From contig OZ034967.1 of the NCBI GenBank assembly GCA_964030785.1, positions 55,304,265 to 55,368,264 on the forward strand: DNA of 64,000 bases, in the 5' to 3' direction. This document shows positions 14,001 through 24,589 of the stretch, in pieces (positions within the stretch are counted from its first letter, which is position 1; each line of letters opens with the position of its first letter). A program made the position numbers and the translations under genes. The notes below the pieces were generated by a model. The model did no database searches, was not told the origin of the DNA, and saw nothing but the letters and a program-made list of their open reading frames with translations. The stretch is from Siderastrea siderea. Taxonomy: Eukaryota > Cnidaria > Anthozoa > Scleractinia > Rhizangiidae.

Positions 14001-14754
14001 TGTGTAAAGATGATGCGAACTAGCTACAGCGTTTATATGGGCGAAAAGAAGTCTCCAATGACAAATAATTTTGAACAAAAAATAAAGCCAGGGTATTTTC
14101 CGTTAAAATTGAAAGGATTTAGTTGGATACTGAAACTTTCTCCCGGTAAAAGCCTTTAAAGTCCACAAGAAAGTTAAGACGTAATCTTCGTGAATCTATA
14201 TCAACTCAATCATTATTCAATTGTTTAACGAACTCTCAACATTGAAATTAATACAGAATATTAAAAGTAGTGCGCCTGTCTTGCTTCTTAGACACTGTAA
14301 AAGAAAGAAGAAATTGTAATTAAAAAGCATGCACACCACATCAAAAAAATGTTGGTAACTCTCTAACTCATTTAAAATAATAAATAGGATCCTCAATAGT
14401 TATGCCGATGGCTATGAAAACCAACAAGCGTCTCAGAAGCCTTATAATTATAGTTTTTGTCGTTGACCTTGCAAATACCAATATGTGTTTTGAATCGTCT
14501 GTTTTAGACACTGTGCACCAAAAGCGTTTCCATTCAGGGGAGACAATTTAGCTACCATGTTGTTGCTGAGGAAAGTTTCTAATCATCATGTCTTGGGAAA
14601 CAGAACTTTCACAGATAAGCTATTTGCCCATTTTGTTCCATTTAGGGGTTCTTCGATATTCTCGAGTCACGACCGTATTACGCAAGTCACCTGACCATAA
14701 GAAAAGCCTAAGACTCAGAGGTCGTACGCTATTCGATATTGAAACTCCGGGCTA
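8017..14754. other. Intergenic region, nothing recognised
   Basis: About 6.7 kb between the nuclear receptor promoter and the LINE tail. It is AT-rich and free of recognisable domains. The open frames at 11489-11782 (minus, 97 codons) and 12853-13143 (plus, 96 codons) are the longest but match no family I know and have no clear splice context. Confidence 0.5.
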
Positions 14755-15240
14755 ATAAATAAATAAATAAATAAATTTAATATTTGTATTGAGCGGGTTC
14801 CATACGGAAATGCTCACCCGCGCATAACAATAATACAAATAAAAATTACGGATAAATTTACAACAGTTTAAAATAATAATCTCATAAATTTACAATGACT
14901 GTTACTTAGTGCTAATAAATTAATTTAACTGATAAAATGCTTTTTTAAATAAAAAGGTCTTAAGGAGTTTCTTAAAGGTTAAAATTGAGTTGGCATGGCG
15001 TATCTCCGTGGGAAGCTCATTCCATAACGTGGGTGCTGCCAGTGCGAATGAGCAGTCCCCCAACGTCGCTGAGCTCTTAATCATTGGTCGCTGGAGGAAA
15101 AGCTCACCGTCAGATCTTAAGTTGTAGCGAGACAAAGGTTTGACAGTGATGAGTTCTGTGATGTAATTAGGTGCTAGGCCATGCAGTTTAAGAACGTCGA
15201 GATGCAAACCTTTAGCAGGCCAAATACCGCTCCAAAGCAC
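14755..15240 (-). mobile_element. 3' fragment of a CR1/L2-type LINE retrotransposon
   Basis: The minus-strand reading frame 14920-15240 encodes the C-terminal tail of a non-LTR reverse transcriptase ORF: LHGLAPNYITEL, then PLSRYNLRS, then a stretch with LAAPTLWNELPTEIR and FKKLLKTFLF. This block (short linker, YNLRS, LWNxLP, FKxxLKTxLF) is common at the end of invertebrate LINE ORF2 proteins. Downstream in sense follows a short 3' UTR, ending in (TTTA)n seen on the plus strand as repeated AATA units at 14756-14775. Only the last ~100 codons and UTR are present, so it is a 5'-truncated copy. The Harbinger-like element at 15246 sits directly at its 5' side. Confidence 0.7.
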
Positions 15241-15242
15241 TC

Positions 15243-15841
15243 TAAGAGCGCGTTTTTTTATTCACAATTCTGGAATGAGAATGGCCAGAATGTAAAATGC
15301 GCGCGTTTTTCTATTCCGCATTCCTATTCCGGAATGGACAGAACGCCATTCCATCCATTCTGCTCCCAGGGGCAGAATGAACAGAATGTTGCGAATGAAA
15401 ATCCAAGATGGCGGACGGCGAGATGAGCGCTGCGGATTCAAATACGTCTCTACCGGAGAAAAATCAGGTTACACTTTTTGGACACAATGAAACATTGCTT
15501 CTAATTTCATTGTACCAAAAGTACGAGGTTTTTTTCAGTGATGTTTCGTACAAGAAAAAGGCAATTTGGCAAATGATTGCCGACGACATGAAGAAAAATG
15601 GCTACTCTCCGTCGGCAATAAACTGCAAGAACAGGTGGAAATGCCTTACTTCTTCTTCGTTTGTTTGCCCATCAGCAATTTTTTTTATTATTATTAAAAG
15701 ATATTTGTTACGCAATGTTTACTCGTGCCAGGACCGCGCATCTCGACGGGCGTTTTTTTTATGCAGACAATCCGAATTATTCCTAGCATTCCGTACCAAC
15801 CATTCTTATTCCAGAATTGTGGATAAAAAAACGCACCCTAA
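15243..15841 (+). mobile_element. Harbinger-type DNA element with a Myb/SANT-like ORF
   Basis: The element spans 15246-15838 and is flanked by TAA at 15243-15245 and 15839-15841, matching the TWA target duplication of PIF/Harbinger. Its ends are inverted copies of each other: GCG-T7-A near the tip, then CACAATTCTGGAAT on the left and its complement on the right. The ORF 15408-15869 starts MADGEM and carries a trihelix/Myb-SANT-like DNA-binding motif at about residues 24-80 (LLISLYQKYEVFF, AIWQMIADDMKKNGYSP, CKNRWKCL). Harbinger elements usually encode such a protein beside the DDE transposase. The transposase is absent here, and the frame degrades after the motif and overruns the right end. 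So this is a deletion derivative with a remnant DNA-binding gene. Confidence 0.75.
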
Positions 15842-16165
15842 ATCTGTAGTTAAGACTGATTCCCTGTAACTTATTTAACCATAAGGCGTAAATAAAAAAT
15901 ATAAAAAAAAGAAAGAAAGTGCACGCCTGTGGTTAACTATAAATTGAAGGACCTCTGCTGTCTCCTTTAAAGTTTGCTAAGTTTTATAGAATTTCTAAAT
16001 GAAAGCTACTACTAAAGTAGTATTTTCTTAAGGTATGGTTCGTTTTCCGATATTTTATGAAATTATTTTCAAGAATTGGGCGCCATTAGGAGTGTTCCAT
16101 CACCCTGGGAGTCAAAATCATCGCCACTGTTCTAAATTTCTGTAATTTTAATTCAATGGACTTAC

Positions 16166-19100
16166 CTACACGTTCCTACAAGCCCTGCGAATGAGTTTCT
16201 CGATGATGCGATGCGCTTTAGCCAGAACCTCATCAAATGACGTCAGCAGGATCACGTGTTTTCCAGCGATGTAACTGAGTTCGCGGGTATCCACACTATT
16301 TCCAACACCAATTGCTATCATGTGAACACCTAAAGACTGAACGAATTGACTCTTAATCAAGAAAAATGGTCGCTTAGCCCTTTAAACTACGCATTCGAGG
16401 TTTCTGCCGGGCGTCGATAGAAACCAAGTGTGATTTGTTTCTAGTTTTGTTTACTGCTTTCAGCAATTAACCACTTATACACTTTCAGAGCGGTCTGAGT
16501 CTTAAAGTTGCGAATTCGAGTAAGTGTTGCGTGGTACTCCGTTAATGCTGCCACGGACAGACCAAGAAAATCTGGCCGTTTAAATCGGGCGATCGCATTA
16601 TTACAGAGTTTTTAACATAACAAACTGAATGCGTGAACTTTTGTTCGCTCAAATTAAATTAAGGTTGCCCGAAAATAACGTGGGAGGTGGGGGGGGGGGG
16701 GGGGGGAAGTTGGCTTTCTCTGTAATCTGGTAATTATTTACCGTACGGCCAGTAAAAGGTCTGTTCAAAGTAGTATGTTATTTTTTTGAGCCTTCATCAA
16801 TTTTCCTCACGCGTGCTTCCCCAAGACAGTCCATTTAAGACTATCAAATTGAATATATGAAATATTCATATATAGCTTATTTCGTACATTCACTTTGCTT
16901 TATTCGTTTGCAAATAGTTGGACACTAGAAAGCCTTTTAAGATAGTCTAGTGGGTCAAATTTAAAAATTGTGATATCATACCCGCAGATCCTTGGAAGGT
17001 TGAATTACTTTGTCACTTCCTCCCTGCGTCTTTCCATCGGTCATGATAATACATGTCCTGGGTACCCCGTCTCTGGGCGCCCCTTCAAATATCTTTTCCT
17101 TGACCTCCTTTAAGGCCAACTGAGTGACAGTTGATCCTCGGGTGTATCTCATCTTGCTGATTTTGTTTTTCAGCTGATGCAAGGAATATAGCGTGGAATC
17201 TTCCAGCGTTAGGTCAATAAAAACTCTATGGTCAAACCTCATTAGGGCGAACCTAAAAGGAATACAAACATTGGGATTGGGTGAGAAAATAGATGATGCT
17301 CCACGGATTCACTAAGATGCCTGCCGAGAAACGAATGACAGGATGTTACTCACATCTGGGCGGTGCCTCTTATTAATTCCCAGTTTTTACTCAGATCTGA
17401 TAGCATTAAGCCATCAACGCTAATTGTGATTAAGCACTCCGTCAAAGCTATTAAGGAAGGTTAAAAGCTTCCCCAGTCCCGATTATCCAAGCTTGGGTCT
17501 ACGGTAGAAATAGTAACAACCTAATTTCTTTAGGTACACAAATTCTTACAGAGAAAATTAGCTTGGTGCTTGGATACTCAGTAAGTTCTACCTTAGTAGC
17601 TAGAAGCCTTGTTAGCAAAATGCTGAAAATTCAGGCTTTCCCATGGTAAAATAAATCTGTTGTTTATTCAAATCTTGTAGATTGTGACCCGTTGATTTTC
17701 ATAGGAGCATTACTACTCCCTCCTAAATAGGATGGTAGTATATCATGATGTTATCCCCAGTATTTTGTAGGTTCCGAAACTGTTAATTGATTGTAGAAAC
17801 TAGAAATTGGGGGCGCGGTGGTGTAGTGGTTAGCACGTTAAACTTCAGATCTGAAGGTCGGTGGTTCGGCCCCCAGTCCCTGCCATCGTGTTGCTTCCTT
17901 AGACAAGAAACTTTACCCCACATTGTCTCTCTCCACCAAGGTGTATAAAATGGGTACCAGCGACGTACTGCTGGGGGTAACCCTCCGATGGACTAGTATC
18001 CCATCCATCCACGGGGGAGTAGCAGTACGGGCAGTTGCTTCGTGCTACAGAAACCGGGATAAGCTCCGGCCGTGTGGGTCTCCTTGGCTCGTGTGCGACT
18101 TTACTGTAGAAACTAGGAAGCAAAGTTTTAGGTTTCGTCTAAGGACACAACACTTTAACTCCGTTCAAAAATTTGAACCACCGAACTAAAGGTCGAAAGT
18201 CTAACGCGTCGATCGCTCCATCTCACTTCCACTTCTTCACCAGCCAAAAAATGCAGTTCACATTAGTGCACGTGTAGAGGCACTTAGCTAAGGGAACTTA
18301 ACCAATGGCAGCGATGAACACACTACATAATCTCCGCGTTTTGGTTTAGTTTGGGTATTTTGTGCATGCGTCCAGGCTCTGGCCAAACTTGGGAGATAAG
18401 AGCTTTGTTGCTCTTAGCGTTTACTGTTATATTTTAATGGAATGATACCTGGTGCCACTGTCAGGAAAGTCAAAACGGTCAACAAACAGTTTAAGAAACT
18501 GAATCACTTTGTTGAAATTGACTTGGTTAACACTTCCAGATGTATCGATGACAATTGCGATATCTACGGCCTTCTGGCACCCTAGAGAGAAGAGGGAAAG
18601 AAATATTAACCGTGACATTAGAAATAGCTTGTCGAAATATTTTTGGAGAAAATATACGCACATATATTAAACGCTATGGTGATTACCATATCCCCCTCCA
18701 GCTGGTATCTCATACTGGGATTTATTTTTCTGGTCGTTAAATTCGTAGAAGTAAGCTCTAAACGCTCGTCCCACGCACAGTGACTTAGGATCCTCTTTAT
18801 TACAGGGTTTAAATGACTCTCCAACACAACTGCACTCCGAATCCGTGGGGTACCTGCAACACAAGGTAAGATTTATAAATCAGATATGGTTTACATGGTC
18901 TGCGACACAAAACAAAATTTACATTAGACATGGGTTAATGGTACCATGTCTTTCTTACTAAGAGGAGCAGGATGGGTAACTTCTAGCCAAAGCAAAAAAA
19001 TAGTGTTCTAGTCATATTACTTTGCATTTGAGGTTTATCTGCTATTGACGGAAAAAGGAAACAAAGACATGGACCATAAAGGAGAGCTGTAGAAAGATGA

Positions 19101-21162
19101 TGGACAGAAGTCAGTGTTCAATACACGCGCCCGATTTGAAAGGCTTACTATGTTCTTCCATCGCAAGCAATGAGAGCAACTGCTTCAATCAAAGAGACAA
19201 ACAATCAAATGAGCAGACTATATAATTCTGTGAGGCCTTAATTTAATGTCTCCGGAGATTACTAGAAAGGCTAAAATTGCACAAACTGAGTCTGCCACGT
19301 CTAGGACACACATGTGAGGACCCAGGGATAAAGGCGCTGGCAGGGATAATCAAGGCAGTTGCAGTTCTACGTTACCCAAGGCATGTTTTCTTCCAGCCTT
19401 GGTCGATCTTAAGTTCTTTGCTGAGCAGGCAACAGAGGTGAGTTTGCTGCGCCGGGAGGGTTGATTCTGTGCGAGCTTCTCCCAAGGGGAGGGGGGGGGG
19501 GGAGCGCAGTGTCAGGGTAAGTGGAGGCAGAGGACTGAATTGGTTCAGACATCGTCAACCTTAAACAGCTGTCTAACTTAAATGAGAAATGAAATCTGCA
19601 GAGGCAGGAACAAAATAATGGAGTATATATCTTTTACATAACTGGGATTTGAAATCTACGTGGTCTTAGCTTCTTACAAGAACAGCATTCCGTTACCTTG
19701 GAAAAATCTGACTGAGTGAACCATTCCTAGACCAGCATTCGCCATAATACTGTAGTGCAAACCACTGCAGGTTTTGACGTTTGGCCTCGGTTGCACAGCG
19801 ACATGCTAAGCTAAGGATATGAAAATTAAAAATGTTAATCCAGCTTAAGCCATTGTTTTTTTAATTGAGCGCTAATACAACGATATATAACGCGTGCTCT
19901 AAAAGAGCGATTCACTTGAATGAGCTCCTATATTCATAAATCACTTCTCTTTTTAAAACGAAAGGCCTTGACCGCAGACCCCACTTTTCTTTAATCTTTT
20001 TTGCATGAATTAAGATACTAAGAACTTCGTGCCGTAATCACTTGAATTACTATGGTCTACTTTATCCTCTTATGAGGCTCCTAAACGGGAGATAACCTGA
20101 GATGTAAATCCCATTTTTCATCCCAATTCCCAAAAACAATTCTCTAAAACTCTATCCCTGTGGCAGTTGCTTTACTTTTCTGTGGCCAGTACCCAGGCCC
20201 CGTGACCCAAATCCCGAAACTCAAATCTCGTAGCCAGAGTCCTCAGACTTCTTGGTCAGCAGGTGGTCGCCGGGAAAGACTTTGGGGTAATGGAATTGTT
20301 ACTGCAGGAGTCCTGCAGTTAACAGTTCTTAGGTTTGTTACAGTGACCGACAGTGAACAGCCAGTAAAAAAAAAAAATCAAATTTTGTCCATTACCCGCC
20401 CAAAGTCTTTCCAAACGACCAGCCGCTGTCCAAGAAACCTGAGGACTCTGGGTACGAGATTGCCGAAATCCCGGGATCCCGAATTCTGTATTTCATTTAA
20501 TGAGCTGGTGTGATGATGTAGATTCCGCCTTTGTCTTTTCAAGAAAACAAGAGGCGAATTCTAGTTTTCATTTAACATTTCCAGGGATCTCTTTTACCTC
20601 ATAAGATAAGGCTGCCAATGATTCCAGTTTATTCTGACATGAGAGGCAGGATTGCGATCACTGAACAGTAATACCATTTCCCGTGCGTAGTCTTTACGGC
20701 AACCCTTCTTGATCCAGGTGCTTTTCTGGCAAACACCTGAAAAAATTGGACAAAAAGGATTTCAGCGGAGGTAGTCACGCTTGTGGTCAGGTGATGCGAT
20801 GTACTTTTAAGCCCCCACTCTCTCCCCCCCCCCCCCCTTACAATTCATGCATGTGAACTCGGCGTCAATCGGTATGAATTAAGCAACTTACATTAATCAG
20901 CTTGTGATTGATTGGTATTGGTCAATCGATTACTATCCGATTGTTATCGATTTGCCTAAAGGTGTCTTGCGCAGGGCCTTTACTCTAGCGGTGTATCTAT
21001 ACCGTAAAGATTACATATAGCACCCAGGGCGCTAGTTGATTTTTCGTAGCTCAAGGGAGGGCGTCTGTTGGAGACGAAGTAAATAGCATCTAATGATGAT
21101 ACTATACCTGGTCTATATGCTTGAGATTCAAGATTCAGAAAAGACAGGACAAGAACGAAAAC
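16166..21162 (-). CDS. Secreted cysteine-rich plus von Willebrand factor A domain protein (N-terminus unresolved)
   Basis: Exons on the minus strand: 21108-21162, 20598-20736, 19697-19810, 18687-18853, 18449-18581, 16982-17252 and 16166-16336. Split codons agree at all six junctions (phases 1, 2, 2, 1, 2, 0), giving 1050 coding bases. The first listed exon encodes a hydrophobic core (VFVLVLSFLN) that looks like a signal peptide. Its start codon is in an upstream exon I could not place, or at 21243 if the frame simply continues. The next three exons form a cysteine-rich extracellular module with KKGCRKDYAREM, INWNHWQPYL and FALQYYGECWS. I recognise this pattern from cnidarian secreted proteins but cannot name it. 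The last three exons make one vWA domain with an intact metal site: DTSGS, the Thr in GSTVTQL and the Asp in MTDGKT, ending GVHMIAIGVG and SFDEV. The stop TAG is followed at once by the perfect donor GTAAGT. Probable role: extracellular matrix or adhesion. Confidence 0.8.
16689..16706 (+). repeat. Poly(G) tract
   Basis: Eighteen consecutive G in the last intron of the vWA gene; one of about ten long G or C runs in the window. Confidence 0.9.
17792..18119 (+). mobile_element. tRNA-derived SINE with target-site duplication (copy 1)
   Basis: The head at about 17811 resembles a tRNA, with an A-box like TGGTGTAGTGGTTAGCACG and a B-box like GGTCGGTGGTTCGG. A tRNA-unrelated body follows (CCCTGCCATCGTGTTG..., GTGTATAAAATGGGTACC, GGGGGTAACCCT). 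The element is bounded by TGTAGAAACTAG plus AA/GAA at 17792-17806 and 18105-18119, a near-perfect 15-bp target duplication, which places the SINE at about 17807-18104. It lies in an intron of the vWA gene, opposite in orientation. A second diverged copy is at 52755-53037. Confidence 0.85.
19491..19502 (+). repeat. Poly(G) tract
   Basis: Twelve consecutive G within an intron of the vWA gene. Confidence 0.85.
20824..20837 (+). repeat. Poly(C) tract
   Basis: About fourteen consecutive C in the intron after the signal-peptide exon of the vWA gene. Confidence 0.85.
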
Positions 21163-23413
21163 CTGAAAAACTGTACATGGAAAAAAAGTTAGTTCTTCTC
21201 CAACATAAGCTGAAGGAAGCTGTGCGTATAACGAACTAAACAATCCATAATTGCATGACTCATTTTGAAAGGATGAAATCTACGAAACTTTTTCCTATTA
21301 TGTAGTGTGAAATAAAAAGAGTTCAGATTTAAGCCGATTGTACAGCACTTGGCAAATGGTACGTCCAACAAGGTATACAGTACACACAAATCAATGTGTG
21401 TTATTTCAACTTATCGTACAGTTATTTAAATTATATTTTCGATAGCCGTTTGTCTTATGAGAACAAGAATTTTTTCAGTTTTCGAAACAAAAAGATATCC
21501 AAATTGAGTTGATAAATTTGTTAATGAAGTTTAAAGATATTCTTACTTAAAATTCCTAGAACATTAATAGAGGAGTATTAGGACCACAAATAAAGAAAAT
21601 GCTTGAAAAACTCACTTTTCAGAAATAATTAACCTTTTAACTCCTACGTAACGTGTGCCTGCTATAAATTTTGCACTGACTTGTTTTGCATCTACTTTAG
21701 TCAGTAAAACGAATTTGTGCAACTTACATTTTCCCATCCTAAATGGCTCAGGGAAATACTGTTTGAGCTTGACGAGATTAAATAAAAATACAACTAACAA
21801 GTTGGAGTCAACTGCAGTGCACGGTGTCATATGTGAATGTGCTTAAAGTGGTGAATCAGCCTCGATTTATGTTGATATGGGGTTGCTATTGGCTACCTCC
21901 ATGGTTACTTTGGTTCTTTAAATTTTGGTAAAACTTTTAAATGATATTACTGGGTGCTGTTTCAAACAAAGTCCTATCTTTCTATTTCTGGTCAATCATT
22001 CATTCGAGAATTAAGTTTTCGAACACTCTTTTCTTTGAAATGTCCAATATATGAATTGCTCTTTTCAGCTAACAAAGAAGTAGTACAGGAACAAAATACT
22101 GAGAACAATACTCACCACTTTGAAATTTTCTTTCCAGAAGTTCAAAGGGTGGCCACGTCACTTACTAGTCAGTTGCCCGTAGCTACTTTAAAAAGGCCTC
22201 TTGTACAATCATCTTAACCTAAGCTTCCAGTTTTGAAAGACAGGACTTTTATTTCTTAACAATACAACAGTCTAGCTAGCTATGGCGTAACCAAGTAAGA
22301 AAATGCAAATGAGATTGGCTGCAATTTATTTAAACAGTTTTTAGCATTTGAAATACAATCCCATGATCATTTTATCACAGTTCGCCTTGTCGGACCAAGC
22401 CAGTATATTAGCGACAATTCTAGAAGAGAGACCGCTCGATACAAATGATCAAAATTGCATCAGTGACTTTATTCAGTGTAACAGGAATTCTTTTCAATTT
22501 TCAGTTTTTCGCTAATTGTCTAGCTATTTGCGGGATAAGCAATAGTCCATAATGCACAAGGCTAAGGAAGGAACAAGGATACTAGGCATTCATGCCGATT
22601 TCTAAAAAAAGACAGAAGTACCCTTTCTATGTTTCATCGACCTAATAAGCCGTGACGTGGGATGCTAAAAGAGCACACATATCTCAAGTGGCTTACTGCT
22701 TCGAGTTAACTTTCTGGTTAGTGAAAGAAATGACAATTTTCAGTTTATCCGCACAATGGGCTATCGTCATTGATCAATGATGCTCAGCAATATTTACCAA
22801 CGATAAAGGAAAAAGTATAGTATTTCTTTCAAAGTTAAAATTGGAATTGACGAAGCCATATCGTTTCTTTTCATTTGAATGAGCTGTTCCCCTTTGAGCT
22901 AAACTAGAGTATTGTCTTTACACCTTAAGTTCGTTCTGAAGTGGTTATATTGTTCACAACTGAGACTTATCATAAGGAGCCGCCTGCGCTTTGGTTTTGG
23001 CGTTTTCATAAATAATCTTTGCATATACCAAGTTGCGTTAAAAAAAAAAAAATTTGGCCACCGGTGATTTTAATCGCCCGTTAAAAAACAGCAAACAGAA
23101 ATCAATTTAATTCTTTACCCCTAAAAATACATTGCGTGGAGTTTTAAGGCCAACCTGAATGATGCCTGGCAGGTTAGCGTGTTTTATCTTTTAAACCCAA
23201 AATGCCCAGTCGTCTAAAAATATCACTAAATTGATTTTGACGTGATGTAATCGCTTACAAAAAAAAAGAAACAATCCGATCTAAAGAGTTCAGGAAAGCG
23301 CACCTGCCACTACCGAGGACCAATTTCCTTTTGCACCCTTTTAAGACGGCAGACTTTTAAGACTTGCGTGTTTACAATAGGCCACGTTGTTCGTAGGAAG
23401 AGTAGTCATTGTT

Positions 23414-23463
23414 TAGTAGGCAAAGCAATGAAAGACGTTAGTAGGCAAAGCAATGAAAGACGT
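23414..23463 (+). repeat. Perfect 25-bp tandem duplication
   Basis: Two identical copies of a 25-base unit (begins TAGTAGGCAAAGCAATG) sit head to tail at 23414-23438 and 23439-23463. Identity is complete, so the duplication is young or an assembly artefact. Confidence 0.9.
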
Positions 23464-23721
23464 ATAGATAACAGTCAAAAGTTTAGGGGTTCGCGATCGT
23501 TTAATATCATCAAATTTTAGATGTCGAGACAGCCGTTCAGATTAAAGATTCTAACACACCACGTTAATATTTATTGAAATGTCTAAGTCAACGTTTAAAA
23601 GCCGTCATCTTGTAATTTCGTTGCAAGGAGTCGCAATTTGAAACATTCAATTTAAGGACGGTCCACGTTCCAACGAATATTCGCTAATTACCATCAAATA
23701 AACCAAGACCTGCTTTCGTCT

Positions 23722-23795
23722 GGCCTTGTAGCTCCGTCGGTAGAGCGTCCGTGATCAAAATCCGGAGGTTGTGGGTTCGAATCCCACCGAAGTCA
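23722..23795 (+). pseudogene. tRNA-like sequence, probably a tRNA pseudogene or SINE head
   Basis: The block begins GGCCTTGTAGCTCC and contains a good D-arm (GCTC...GAGC) and a perfect T-arm (GTGGG-TTCGAAT-CCCAC). Both internal promoter boxes are therefore recognisable. The acceptor stem has a C-A mismatch and two G-U pairs. The anticodon arm can be drawn only with a 4-bp stem and an 11-base loop, so it cannot be a normal tRNA. Known cnidarian SINEs share this type of head. Confidence 0.55.
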
Positions 23796-24589
23796 CTGAA
23801 CAAAGTGATTAGTGATCGATTTTCTCAGTTATGTTCCAACGACAGCCGCTTGTTGTTTGAATTTTCTCGTAATGGCTTTTTTGAGGGAGATGAGAATGAA
23901 GGAGAATTACCTGCCAGTTGTAAGTTAACGTTTTCCTCCTATAACGTCAAAATTTCACGATCGCACTAAAAGCGACGTAGATTACTAATCTGTAAGTTAG
24001 AAGACTCGTTTTGCACATGGCAGTTAAAGCCTTTAATAGTTCTTATCTTGGGTCTTAGTCGAATTTTTGTTGGTTCCATTAACAGCTTTCCAGATTCTCC
24101 GTAATCACATTCTTACCCCACTGAGGTCCTCGGACAACCTAGTTTAGTGCACAACAATAGCTCCCAGGGTTTACAGTGTCTATTTATTCAGAAATAAACA
24201 TGTTTAGACAATAAGAGTACCTAGAAAATCTAAAATACCAATAGCGGACCCGATCTAAAGCGGGTCAAATGAAAAGCACATAAAAAGAGCAAATGATCGA
24301 AAGCAGATAAAATGAAGTCTTGATGCTATAAAAAACGAAATGCTACACTGTAGACAGTCTTCTTGTTTGGAGCTTGGGCGCGGATGGGGTATTAATTACA
24401 AGGGGGAGAGGTTAAACAGAGGACACACGCCAGCAACTAATGTCTGTGCAGAGCCATTGCCTTGCTTATCAAAACTACTTCCCCTTTAGGAACTTTTCTT
24501 TTACTGTGGCTGTTGTGATTTGCTTAAGCTTCCTGTTGTTAAATTGTTGACAGTGTCTTCTTTTAGTACATACGCTATAAAGTATAGGT

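Larger units (their letters stand above)
21244..24589. other. Intergenic region between the vWA gene and alkaline phosphatase
   Basis: Probably holds the missing first exon of the vWA gene and the 3' UTR of the phosphatase. Apart from the tRNA-like sequence at 23722 and a 25-bp tandem duplication at 23414, no feature could be supported. Reading frames at 21612-21846 and 21954-22217 look random. Confidence 0.45.

Noticed and set aside
23722..23795. Functional tRNA gene
   Set aside because: The anticodon arm is malformed and the acceptor stem has a mismatch.
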